Assembly (NCBI RefSeq): GCF_000715205.1
Contig: NZ_JOTP01000001.1
Span: 186,001 to 250,000 of the forward strand
Direction: 5' to 3'
Origin: Bacillus zhangzhouensis
GTDB taxonomy: Bacteria; Bacillota; Bacilli; Bacillales; Bacillaceae
DNA: 64,000 nt
The position numbers and the translations under genes are program-made. How positions within the stretch are numbered: the stretch's first letter is position 1; every line of letters begins with the position of its first letter. Below the pieces are notes generated by a model. It saw only the letters and a program-made list of their open reading frames with translations, did not search any database and had not been told where the DNA came from. Of this stretch, positions 1-10,480 are shown one piece after another.

Positions 1-678
1 AAACCACTTCTAAAAGAAAAAGGCTACGATCTAAAAGTGAAAGTACTTAGTGATTATAAAATGTACAACAAAGCGTTAGCTGAAAAAGAAGTGGATGCAA
101 ACTTTTTCCAACATATCCCTTACTTAAATGAAGAAAATAAATCAAACAAAGATTATAACCTAGTAAGTGCTGGTGCTGTTCACCTTGAGCCTTTTGGTAT
201 CTACTCTAAGAAATACAAATCAGTCAAAGAGATTCCAAACGGCGGAACGATCATCATGACAAACAACGTAGCTGAACAAGGCCGTATGCTTGCACTATTG
301 CAAAATGCTGGTGTCATTAAGATTGATCCTAAAGTTGATACAATCAACGCAACAGTAAAGAACATTAAAGAAAACCCGAAGAACCTAAAGTTCAAAAAAA
401 TCGCTCCTGAACTAACAGCGAAAGCTTATGAAAACAGTGAAGGCGATGCCGTGTTTATTAACGTCAACTATGCGATTCAAAATAAATTGAATCCGAAAAA
501 AGATTCAATTGAACTTGAGCAAACAAAGAACAACCCGTATGCAAACATCGTGGCGGTTCGCAAAGGTGAAGAAAAATCAGATAAGATCAAGACATTAATG
601 GAAGTTCTTCACTCTGATAAAATCAAAGAATTCATCGACAAAAAATATGACGGTGCCGTTCTGCCTGTATCTGAATAA
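1..678 (+). CDS. metQ: Methionine ABC transporter substrate-binding lipoprotein MetQ (5' end missing)
   Basis: The open frame runs from the first base of the window, so the N-terminus, signal peptide and lipobox lie upstream and only the C-terminal 225 residues are present. The protein belongs to the NlpA/MetQ family of lipoproteins that capture methionine outside the membrane for the MetNP importer. Family features seen are the repeated lysine-rich segments, an SAGAVHLEP-type segment near residue 60 and a C-terminal stretch reading DKKYDGAVLPV. It is followed by a strong terminator, which fits the last gene of a metNPQ operon. The neighbour yurZ matches B. subtilis gene order. Confidence 0.93.
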   Translation, partial: KPLLKEKGYDLKVKVLSDYKMYNKALAEKEVDANFFQHIPYLNEENKSNKDYNLVSAGAVHLEPFGIYSKKYKSVKEIPNGGTIIMTNNVAEQGRMLALLQNAGVIKIDPKVDTINATVKNIKENPKNLKFKKIAPELTAKAYENSEGDAVFINVNYAIQNKLNPKKDSIELEQTKNNPYANIVAVRKGEEKSDKIKTLMEVLHSDKIKEFIDKKYDGAVLPVSE

Positions 679-701
679 TGTATCTAGCTGACACGCTACA
701 A

Positions 702-732
702 AACCTCGCTTACATCAAAGCGAGGTTTTTTT
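702..732 (+). terminator. Rho-independent terminator after metQ
   Basis: A 9-bp stem (AACCTCGCT / AGCGAGGTT) with an 8-base loop is followed by a run of T. It closes the methionine transporter operon. Confidence 0.9.
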
Positions 733-790
733 GTGTATTTTTTCAAATCTCGCTCATAATAAAAACGTACAAATGACCTGAAGGGATGGA

Positions 791-1165
791 ATGAAGATGA
801 ATGAACAGCATATGAGCGGATCCATGCAGCAATCACTGACTGATTATAAAACGGCAATGGGTGAATTTCAGAAGAAAATGCCGGTGTTTGGGAAGAAATT
901 CAATGAATTCACGGAGCAGTGCTTTCAGAGCGATTCATTAACGCAAAAGGAAAAACAAATGATTGCCCTTGGCATCAGTATTCATGCACAGGATGAATAC
1001 TGCATGATTTATCATACAAAGGGAGCGCTCGATCAAGGGGCGACAGAAGAGAATTTACTAGAGGTCGTTAGTGTGGCGGCAGCGTTCGGAGGCGGGGCAG
1101 CCCTTAGCCAAGGAATCACTGTCGTTCAGCAATGTATTGATGAATTTGGAGGACAGACGCATTAA
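791..1165 (+). CDS. yurZ: Carboxymuconolactone decarboxylase (CMD/AhpD)-family protein YurZ
   Basis: This 124-residue all-helical CMD-family protein has the conserved segment [20 protein letters not shown] around residues 57-76, with one Cys and one His in the usual active-site helix. The classical CxxC of peroxidatic AhpD is not present (the motif reads EYCMIYH), so a redox role is possible but unproven. An AAGGG Shine-Dalgarno lies just before the ATG; a second in-frame ATG two codons later is an alternative start. The position between metQ and the suf operon matches B. subtilis yurZ. The substrate is unknown. Confidence 0.8.
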   Translation: MKMNEQHMSGSMQQSLTDYKTAMGEFQKKMPVFGKKFNEFTEQCFQSDSLTQKEKQMIALGISIHAQDEYCMIYHTKGALDQGATEENLLEVVSVAAAFGGGAALSQGITVVQQCIDEFGGQTH

Positions 1166-1261
1166 TAGAAGGAAAACATGGTATCTTTCCATCTCGGAGA
1201 GTTGAGTGCTTCTCATCCGAGTGTGTGAGAAAATATGCCAGCATAACGCGTTATATCCCTT

Positions 1262-1291
1262 TTGAGTGAAGCAGCATTCCTTTGATATAAT
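1262..1291 (+). promoter_or_regulatory. SigA-type promoter for the small gene at 1321
   Basis: TTGAGT at 1262-1267, an 18-base spacer and a perfect TATAAT at 1286-1291. The predicted start near 1298 leaves a leader of about 20 bases before an AGAAGGG ribosome site at 1306-1312. Confidence 0.6.
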
Positions 1292-1320
1292 AAAGCTACA
1301 CTAAAAGAAGGGAATGGTTT

Positions 1321-1518
1321 ATTATTTGTTCGGACCAGAGTACACTGGGATTGGATTATACCGCCGAGATGGAAAAGGCCATGCATAAATCTCATGGCAT
1401 GAGCTATGCAGAGTACGAAAGAGACCATGACTTACGGATGAAAGTGGAATATAAACGAGAGCAGTCCTATCGAGATGAGAAAAGGCAGCTCGCAAAAATG
1501 AATATACGAGGCTATTGA
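1321..1518 (+). CDS. Small unknown protein, possible ATT start
   Basis: An open frame ends at the TGA at 1516-1518. Its first ATG is at 1369 (49 residues, charged, rich in E/K/R/Y, ending MNIRGY), but that ATG has no ribosome site. The only good Shine-Dalgarno (AGAAGGG, 1306-1312) lies 8 bases before ATT codons in this frame at 1321 and 1324; use of 1321 would give 65 residues. An ATG at 1314 is in another frame, too close to the ribosome site, and its frame closes after 24 codons. The promoter before and the hairpin after support a real transcription unit. I do not recognise the product. A sequencing error or decay is an alternative to an ATT start. Confidence 0.45.
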   Translation: MICSDQSTLGLDYTAEMEKAMHKSHGMSYAEYERDHDLRMKVEYKREQSYRDEKRQLAKMNIRGY

Positions 1519-1525
1519 TAGCTAA

Positions 1526-1559
1526 GGGGCGGGGAGAACAGTTTCCCGTCCTTTCTTTA
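1526..1559 (+). terminator. Terminator-like hairpin after the small gene
   Basis: GGGCGGGGA pairs with TTCCCGTCC (two G-T pairs) and is followed by TTTCTTT. Confidence 0.6.
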
Positions 1560-1650
1560 TGGAAACAGTCTTTTCGACATAAATCCTTTTATCTACCTGC
1601 ATTTTTTGTTAGAATTTTGAGAGCATCCTCTCACGCATATCGTGAATGTG

Positions 1651-1679
1651 TTGTATTCAGTTTTAATTTGTTATAAAAT
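1651..1679 (+). promoter_or_regulatory. Probable SigA promoter of the suf operon
   Basis: TTGTAT at 1651-1656 and TAAAAT at 1674-1679 are separated by 17 bases, about 50 bases before sufC. Confidence 0.55.
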
Positions 1680-1698
1680 TAGAATGAGAATAAATTGA

Positions 1699-1713
1699 GA
1701 ATAATGATTATTT
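1699..1713 (+). promoter_or_regulatory. Possible Fur box in the sufC leader
   Basis: GAATAAT-G-ATTATTT matches the Bacillus 7-1-7 Fur consensus (TGATAAT-N-ATTATCA) at 10 of 14 positions, including all ten central ones. It lies downstream of the likely -10 box, where a bound repressor would block transcription. Weak match; inference only. Confidence 0.35.
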
Positions 1714-1728
1714 TGGAGGTATCGATAT

Positions 1729-2514
1729 ATGACTGCTTCGACATTAACAATTAAGGACTTGCACGTTGAGATTGAAGGGAAAGAAATCTTAAAGGGTGTA
1801 AACCTCGAGATAAAAGGTGGAGAATTCCACGCAGTAATGGGACCAAACGGTACAGGTAAATCAACTTTATCTGCTGCCATTATGGGTCACCCGAAATATG
1901 AAGTCACAAAAGGTAGCATCTTGCTTGATGGCGAAGATGTACTTGAAATGGAAGTAGATGAGCGCGCTCAAGCAGGTCTTTTTCTTGCGATGCAATACCC
2001 ATCTGAAATCAGCGGTGTGACAAATGCTGACTTCCTTCGTTCTGCTATTAACGCACGCAGAGAAGAAGGCGATGAAATCTCTCTTATGAAATTCATCCGC
2101 AAAATGGACGAAAACATGGAGTTCCTTGAAATGGACCCAGATATGGCACAGCGCTACCTAAACGAAGGATTCTCAGGCGGGGAGAAAAAACGCAACGAAA
2201 TTCTTCAATTAATGATGATTGAACCAAAGATCGCCATCCTTGACGAAATCGATTCTGGTCTTGATATCGATGCCTTGAAAGTTGTTTCTAAAGGAATTAA
2301 TCAAATGCGCGGCGAAAGCTTCGGCTGCTTAATGATCACTCACTATCAGCGTCTACTGAACTACATCACACCAGATCATGTCCATGTGATGATGCAAGGA
2401 CGTATCGTGAAATCTGGCGGACCAGAGCTTGCACAGCGTTTAGAAGCAGAAGGCTATGACTGGATTAAAAAAGAGTTAGGAATTGAAGACGAAACTGTTG
2501 GTCAAGAAGCGTAA
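1729..2514 (+). CDS. sufC: Fe-S cluster assembly ATPase SufC
   Basis: SufC is the ABC-type ATPase of the SufBCD scaffold, which builds Fe-S clusters in the cytoplasm. The 261 residues carry a Walker A at about 37-45 (GPNGTGKST), the ABC signature FSGGEKKR near 150 and a Walker B ending ILDEIDSGLD, with the D-loop and H-loop (ITHYQR) following. Length is normal. GGAGG lies 8 bases before the ATG. It is the first gene of five in the order C-D-S-U-B typical of Bacillota, with a 15-18 base gap to sufD. Confidence 0.98.
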   Translation: MTASTLTIKDLHVEIEGKEILKGVNLEIKGGEFHAVMGPNGTGKSTLSAAIMGHPKYEVTKGSILLDGEDVLEMEVDERAQAGLFLAMQYPSEISGVTNADFLRSAINARREEGDEISLMKFIRKMDENMEFLEMDPDMAQRYLNEGFSGGEKKRNEILQLMMIEPKIAILDEIDSGLDIDALKVVSKGINQMRGESFGCLMITHYQRLLNYITPDHVHVMMQGRIVKSGGPELAQRLEAEGYDWIKKELGIEDETVGQEA

Positions 2515-2532
2515 GCGTTAGGAGGATTATTG

Positions 2533-5502
<2,970 letters not shown>

Positions 5503-5519
5503 GATTGGAGTGAAAATGG

Positions 5520-6917
5520 ATGGCTAAAAAAATGCCAGATGTTGGTGAATATAAATACGGCTTTTCTGATAAAGACGTTTCCATTTTCCGTTCAGAGCGC
5601 GGACTGACAAAAGAGATCGTTGAAGAAATTTCTCGTATGAAAGATGAGCCTCAGTGGATGCTCGACTTCCGTTTGAAATCTCTTGAGCACTTTTACAACA
5701 TGCCGATGCCACAATGGGGCGGAGATTTAAATGCATTAAACTTTGATGAAATTACGTACTACGTAAAGCCATCTGAGCGTTCTGAGCGTTCTTGGGATGA
5801 AGTACCAGAAGAAATCAAACAAACCTTTGATAAGCTTGGGATCCCAGAAGCAGAACAAAAGTATTTAGCAGGTGTATCTGCTCAGTATGAATCTGAAGTT
5901 GTGTATCACAATATGAAGCAAGACCTTGAAGATCTAGGCATTGTGTTTAAAGATACAGACAGTGCATTAAAAGAGAACGAAGATCTTTTCCGTGAGCACT
6001 GGGCAAAAGTCATTCCTCCGACTGACAACAAATTTGCTGCGCTTAACTCGGCTGTATGGTCTGGTGGTTCCTTTATCTACGTACCAAAAGGAATTAAAGT
6101 AGATACGCCACTTCAAGCATACTTCCGTATTAACTCTGAAAACATGGGTCAGTTCGAGCGTACACTGATCATCGTAGACGAAGGCGCACATGTGCATTAT
6201 GTAGAAGGCTGTACAGCACCAGTTTACACAACAAACTCACTTCACAGTGCGGTAGTTGAAATCATCGTGAAAAAAGGCGGCTACTGCCGTTATACAACGA
6301 TTCAAAACTGGGCAAACAACGTCTTCAACCTTGTGACAAAACGTACGGTATGTGAAGAGAATGCGACAATGGAATGGATTGATGGTAACATCGGTTCTAA
6401 GCTGACAATGAAATACCCAGCGGTTATCCTAAAAGGTGAAGGCGCTCGTGGTATGACATTAAGTATTGCCCTAGCAGGTAAAGGTCAGCACCAAGATGCA
6501 GGTGCAAAAATGATTCACCTTGCACCAAACACATCTTCAACGATCGTATCGAAATCGATTTCCAAACAAGGCGGGAAAGTCACATACCGCGGAATCGTTC
6601 ACTTCGGACGCAAAGCAGAGGGTGCACGCTCAAACATCGAGTGTGACACACTCATCATGGATAACAAATCAACATCTGATACAATCCCTTACAATGAAAT
6701 CTTAAACGACAACATTTCATTAGAGCACGAAGCAAAGGTATCAAAAGTATCAGAAGAGCAGCTATTCTACTTGATGAGCCGCGGAATTTCTGAAGAAGAA
6801 GCAACAGAAATGATCGTCATGGGCTTCATCGAGCCATTCACAAAAGAACTACCAATGGAATACGCCGTTGAAATGAACCGCTTGATTAAGTTCGAGATGG
6901 AAGGTTCGATTGGATAA
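5520..6917 (+). CDS. sufB: Fe-S cluster scaffold subunit SufB
   Basis: SufB (465 residues, usual length) is the main cluster-assembly subunit of SufBC2D. Family blocks include [17 protein letters not shown] near 175, YVEGCTAP near 230, SNIECDTL near 370 and the closing [19 protein letters not shown] ribosome site precedes the ATG. The last eleven codons ([11 protein letters not shown] and stop) recur at 12426-12461. The gene has therefore been cut at its 3' end by an island that supplied or kept a functional tail, and its likely original terminator now lies about 5.5 kb away. Confidence 0.98.
   Translation: MAKKMPDVGEYKYGFSDKDVSIFRSERGLTKEIVEEISRMKDEPQWMLDFRLKSLEHFYNMPMPQWGGDLNALNFDEITYYVKPSERSERSWDEVPEEIKQTFDKLGIPEAEQKYLAGVSAQYESEVVYHNMKQDLEDLGIVFKDTDSALKENEDLFREHWAKVIPPTDNKFAALNSAVWSGGSFIYVPKGIKVDTPLQAYFRINSENMGQFERTLIIVDEGAHVHYVEGCTAPVYTTNSLHSAVVEIIVKKGGYCRYTTIQNWANNVFNLVTKRTVCEENATMEWIDGNIGSKLTMKYPAVILKGEGARGMTLSIALAGKGQHQDAGAKMIHLAPNTSSTIVSKSISKQGGKVTYRGIVHFGRKAEGARSNIECDTLIMDNKSTSDTIPYNEILNDNISLEHEAKVSKVSEEQLFYLMSRGISEEEATEMIVMGFIEPFTKELPMEYAVEMNRLIKFEMEGSIG
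6882..6917 (+). repeat. attL-like direct repeat (sufB 3' end)
   Basis: A 36-base segment encoding the last SufB residues is repeated at 12426-12461 with 32 of 36 identical bases, including an unbroken 20-base run AAGTTCGAGATGGAAGGTTC (6888-6907). All four differences are synonymous. This is the left end of the inserted island. Confidence 0.85.
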
Positions 6918-6925
6918 CCTTTATA

Positions 6926-6980
6926 TATCAAAGGTTTGAGGGGTTGCATCCCGCGCCAACTTGGTGTCGTGCCAAGTTGA
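6926..6980 (+). repeat. Left-end island repeats (arm-type sites)
   Basis: TATCAAAGGTTTGAGG (6926-6941) recurs exactly at 12371-12386. It is followed by GCGCCAACTTGG (6953-6964) and CGTGCCAAGTTGA (6969-6980), which resemble CGTGCCAACTTGA (12318-12330) and related sites at the other end. Spaced short repeats beside a core duplication look like integrase arm sites; this is inference. Confidence 0.55.
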
Positions 6981-6999
6981 AATTATCTTTTAGGTAGGA

Positions 7000-7037
7000 G
7001 GCGAACTTTTTAAGTTCGTCTTCTTCTATTTTTTCGG
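7000..7037 (+). terminator. Terminator-like hairpin inside the island's left end
   Basis: GGCGAACTT / AAGTTCGTC (one G-T pair) with a 3-base loop is followed by a T-rich tract. It may now end suf transcription, and in the other direction could serve the small leftward gene. Confidence 0.6.
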
Positions 7038-7054
7038 TTACATCAACATAATTA

Positions 7055-7282
7055 TCAGCTTAATAAGTCAGTATTTACTTTTCTTGTTCGAAGGAAATTG
7101 GCTAATACAACTACACTAGCAATTGAAATAGAGACCTCATGATGCATAAGTAGATACAAGCGAACAACCTCCAATTTTTTATCTGTTTTCTTTTCTAACA
7201 GACTTCTTATACGTTCAATTTCCTTATTGATATTTACAATATCCGTGGATGTTTCCAAGTTATCTTCTGTTAAAGTATTCAT
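7055..7282 (-). CDS. Small unknown island protein (75 residues)
   Basis: A strong ribosome site (TAGGAGGT, 6 bases before the ATG) supports this gene. The acidic N-terminal third is followed by a likely coiled coil (about 20-45) rich in E/K/I/L, then a hydrophobic stretch (about 48-62, SISIASVVVLANF) and a basic tail. I see no helix-turn-helix clear enough to call it a controller protein. It is transcribed away from the restriction-modification genes, 163 bases from them, and is as AT-rich as they are. Function unknown. Confidence 0.6.
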   Translation of the reverse strand: MNTLTEDNLETSTDIVNINKEIERIRSLLEKKTDKKLEVVRLYLLMHHEVSISIASVVVLANFLRTRKVNTDLLS

Positions 7283-7340
7283 CTTCTACCTCCTACCCAA
7301 TGCACTGAACTATTTTAATAATATCAAATTATGTAAAAAT

Positions 7341-7368
7341 TTGTTTGCTAAATTTTTCGTACTATAAG
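7341..7368 (+). promoter_or_regulatory. Candidate promoter of the restriction-modification operon
   Basis: TTGTTT at 7341-7346 and TATAAG at 7363-7368 with a 16-base spacer, about 75 bases before the first R-M gene. Confidence 0.4.
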
Positions 7369-7444
7369 TAGAGAATGTATTTTTTTCAAAAAAAATTGAT
7401 GTTAAAATCATTCTATGGAGATATATTGAAATCGGGGGAAAACG

Positions 7445-10400
7445 ATGGATAAAAAAGAAGAATTAAAAAAACTCGTTGAAAAATTTAAAAGTAATGAAAA
7501 GTATTATACCGAAGCTAAAAGCAGATATAACGAAACTGATACTAGAAATGAATTTATTGATCCTTTTTTTGAAATATTGGGTTGGGATATTCATAACAGA
7601 AGTAATGTAAGACCTAATTTAAGAGAAGTAATGCGTGAAAACTATTTGACTTCAACATCCAGACCAGACTATGCATTTACACTATCGGGAGTAAAGAAAT
7701 TTTTTACCGAAGCAAAAAAACCGGCAGTTAGAATTCTTTCCGATATGGAATCAATCTTACAAGCTAGACGTTACGGATATAATGCAAAACACTTAATTAC
7801 GGTCCTTACAAACTTTGAGTACCTTCTTATATACGACGCAACCGTAGAGCCGAAGGAAACAGATAATCCTTATACTGCTCTATTAATGCAACCTATACAT
7901 TATAGTAAGTATGAAGAAAATTTTGACGAAATTGAAAAACTGCTTTCAAAAGAAACTGTCTATAGTGGGAGTTTTGAGAATAATCTCGAAGATTTGGTGA
8001 ACCAAGGAGTACATATGCCAATTGACGAGCTATTCCTACAACAAATTAGGCAGTGGAGATTACTATTAGCAAATGAACTGTATAAAAGTCACCCCGAATA
8101 TTCGCTTGCTATAATAAGTGACTTAATACAAAAATTTATTAATCAAATGATATTTTTACGCTTATGTGAAGACAGGAATTTACCAATATATCATAACCTA
8201 CAAAAAACCATTGAAGATCCAAATGAAGTCCAAGAAAAGATGCTAAAAATGTTTGAAGAAGCTGATAAAAAGTACAATTCAGGTTTGTTTGATGGAGACC
8301 ATATTATCATTGATCTAAATAATCAGATAATAATGGATATTGTAAACAAATTGTATCGACCTCATAGTCCATATGAATTTGCGGTGATAGAAGCGAATTT
8401 GTTAGGCGAAATATACGAATACTTTTTAACCGAAAAATTATATATAAAAGAAGATGGAACAATTGGTCTAACAAAAAAAGCGGAGAATGTAAATCGAGAT
8501 GTTGTATCAACACCAACAGAAATTGTCAGATATATGGTGAATAAAACTTTAGCACCAACAATTGAAGGGAAAGCTCCACAAGAAATACTAAAAATAAAAA
8601 TTGCTGATATTGCATGTGGTTCAGGTGTATTTCTTTTAGAGGTACTTGATTATTTAATTCAATATTGTACTAATTGGTATCAAGACCATGAACCGGAACA
8701 TTTAATTCCTGGTGAAGATGGAGTAGGACATATACCTTTTGAAGATAAAAAAGAGATACTAACTTCTTGTATTTATGGTATTGATATAGACGCCAACGCA
8801 GTGGAAGCAGCAAAGTTTAGTCTTTTGATAAGTTTATTAGATAATGAAACTACTCCAACCCTAGAGGGATACAATGAAATTCTCCCAATGTTGGATGAAA
8901 ACATACAAGCTGGAAATTCACTTATTCAAACTGATTATTTAGGAAAGATGAAAATAACTGATGAAGATAGAAACAATATTTTCCCATTTGATTGGGAATT
9001 TGCAAATGGAGTTCAAGATTTTGATGTTATTATTGGAAATCCTCCATATGTAACAACAGACGATATGATAAACATATTGCCTAAACAAGAAGTTGCAATA
9101 TACAAAAATAAATATGATTCATCTTATAAGCAATTTGATAAATATTTTATATTTATTGAACGAGCTTTGGAAATGCTCAAAGAAGGTGGAGTTCTTTGTT
9201 ATATCGTTCCATCTAAGTTTTCAAAAATTCCTTCCGGTGTTTGTTTGCGTAAAATTTTAACTAAGAATAGCTATGTTTCGGAATTTATTGATTTTGGGTC
9301 AACACAATTGTTTGCACACAAAAAAATATTAACATATAGCTCTATTCTAACAGCTAAGAAAGAACAACAAGAAGAGTTCGTCTTTGAAGAGGTTACTGAT
9401 TTACAAGAATGGTGGGTAAACCAACAAGATCTTAGTAAACTTAAACGGGTAAAATACGCTAGTCATGTGATTAGTGATGCACCTTGGATTTTAGTTACTA
9501 ATCCAAATGAAAAACTTCTTCTAGAAAATTTATATGAAAATTCTGTTAAATTAAAGGATATTACAGAAGTTTTAAATGGTATTCAAACTAGCGCAGAAGA
9601 TGTGTACCCTTTTGGTTTAAAAGAAATTATTGGTGAAACAAAAACTAATTATGAAATCAAAAAAAACGGAAAGACATATCAAATAGAAAAAGGAATTGTT
9701 CGTGATTACTTTAAACCCGTAGGAAAAGAAAAAGGTAAGGGGACATATGATTATGAGATCCCAAGAATGTATTTAATATTCCCTTATGACATGGATGGGG
9801 AAATTATTGATAAAGAAACATTGGAATCTGAATTTCCCGGAACGTGGGAGTACTTAAAAGATAATTATGATCGGTTGTTACCAAAGCAGTTAAGTCCCTC
9901 TAAAAAAGGAAGGGACGTAAAACATGCTACATCAGACACTTGGTATCATTATGGTCGAAGTCAACATCTTACTAGCTTTAATAATAAAGATAAGTTAATT
10001 GTAAAGGTCATGAAAAACGAAGTTCCATTGTATAGAATGGACAAAAATGATATGCTTATTGCTTCGGGAGGAACTGCTGGTTATGTTGCAATTGCTCAAA
10101 AAGATGGTAGTCCATATGAACTTGAGTACATTCAGGCAGTACTAAGCCACCCTGCGTATCAAATCTTATCATCTATAATAGGTAGTGACTTTGAAGGTGG
10201 ATTTAACGCAACAGGTACTGCTGTTCTTTATGATATGCCTGTTCGAACTATAGATTTTGAAAACAAGGTGCAAGTTAGCTTTTATAATGATATTGTTGAA
10301 GCAGCAAGGAAGATTTATCAAATTAATGATAAACTTGCTAGAAAATTAAGTAATAAAGAAAGAACTGCATTACTTCGTGAAAGAAGTGGTTTGATTAGAG

Positions 10401-10480
10401 AAATAACTGATAATGTAACTAAATTATACGGTATAGAAGAATTAATGCATGTTTTAATGAAGGAAACAAAGGTGATGTAA
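7445..10480 (+). CDS. Type IIG restriction-modification enzyme (Eco57I-like)
   Basis: This 1011-residue single-chain enzyme combines DNA cleavage and N6-adenine methylation. The N-terminal nuclease domain shows a PD-(D/E)xK pattern: D75 in RPDYAF and E89-A90-K91 in FFTEAKK. The methylase domain has SAM motif I at about 386-394 (IADIACGSG) and catalytic NPPY at 532-535. The C-terminal part (about 680-1000) should be the target recognition domain. A GGGGG ribosome site precedes the ATG. The next gene starts immediately after its stop. The size and layout of the pair recall Eco57I (about 1000 and 540 residues). Base composition is more AT-rich than flanking genes, which suggests transfer. Recognition site unknown. 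Confidence 0.88.
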   Translation: MDKKEELKKLVEKFKSNEKYYTEAKSRYNETDTRNEFIDPFFEILGWDIHNRSNVRPNLREVMRENYLTSTSRPDYAFTLSGVKKFFTEAKKPAVRILSDMESILQARRYGYNAKHLITVLTNFEYLLIYDATVEPKETDNPYTALLMQPIHYSKYEENFDEIEKLLSKETVYSGSFENNLEDLVNQGVHMPIDELFLQQIRQWRLLLANELYKSHPEYSLAIISDLIQKFINQMIFLRLCEDRNLPIYHNLQKTIEDPNEVQEKMLKMFEEADKKYNSGLFDGDHIIIDLNNQIIMDIVNKLYRPHSPYEFAVIEANLLGEIYEYFLTEKLYIKEDGTIGLTKKAENVNRDVVSTPTEIVRYMVNKTLAPTIEGKAPQEILKIKIADIACGSGVFLLEVLDYLIQYCTNWYQDHEPEHLIPGEDGVGHIPFEDKKEILTSCIYGIDIDANAVEAAKFSLLISLLDNETTPTLEGYNEILPMLDENIQAGNSLIQTDYLGKMKITDEDRNNIFPFDWEFANGVQDFDVIIGNPPYVTTDDMINILPKQEVAIYKNKYDSSYKQFDKYFIFIERALEMLKEGGVLCYIVPSKFSKIPSGVCLRKILTKNSYVSEFIDFGSTQLFAHKKILTYSSILTAKKEQQEEFVFEEVTDLQEWWVNQQDLSKLKRVKYASHVISDAPWILVTNPNEKLLLENLYENSVKLKDITEVLNGIQTSAEDVYPFGLKEIIGETKTNYEIKKNGKTYQIEKGIVRDYFKPVGKEKGKGTYDYEIPRMYLIFPYDMDGEIIDKETLESEFPGTWEYLKDNYDRLLPKQLSPSKKGRDVKHATSDTWYHYGRSQHLTSFNNKDKLIVKVMKNEVPLYRMDKNDMLIASGGTAGYVAIAQKDGSPYELEYIQAVLSHPAYQILSSIIGSDFEGGFNATGTAVLYDMPVRTIDFENKVQVSFYNDIVEAARKIYQINDKLARKLSNKERTALLRERSGLIREITDNVTKLYGIEELMHVLMKETKVM

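Noticed and set aside
1213-1428. 71-codon minus-strand frame opposite the small gene at 1321
   Set aside because: No ribosome site, and promoter, ribosome site and terminator all point to the plus strand.
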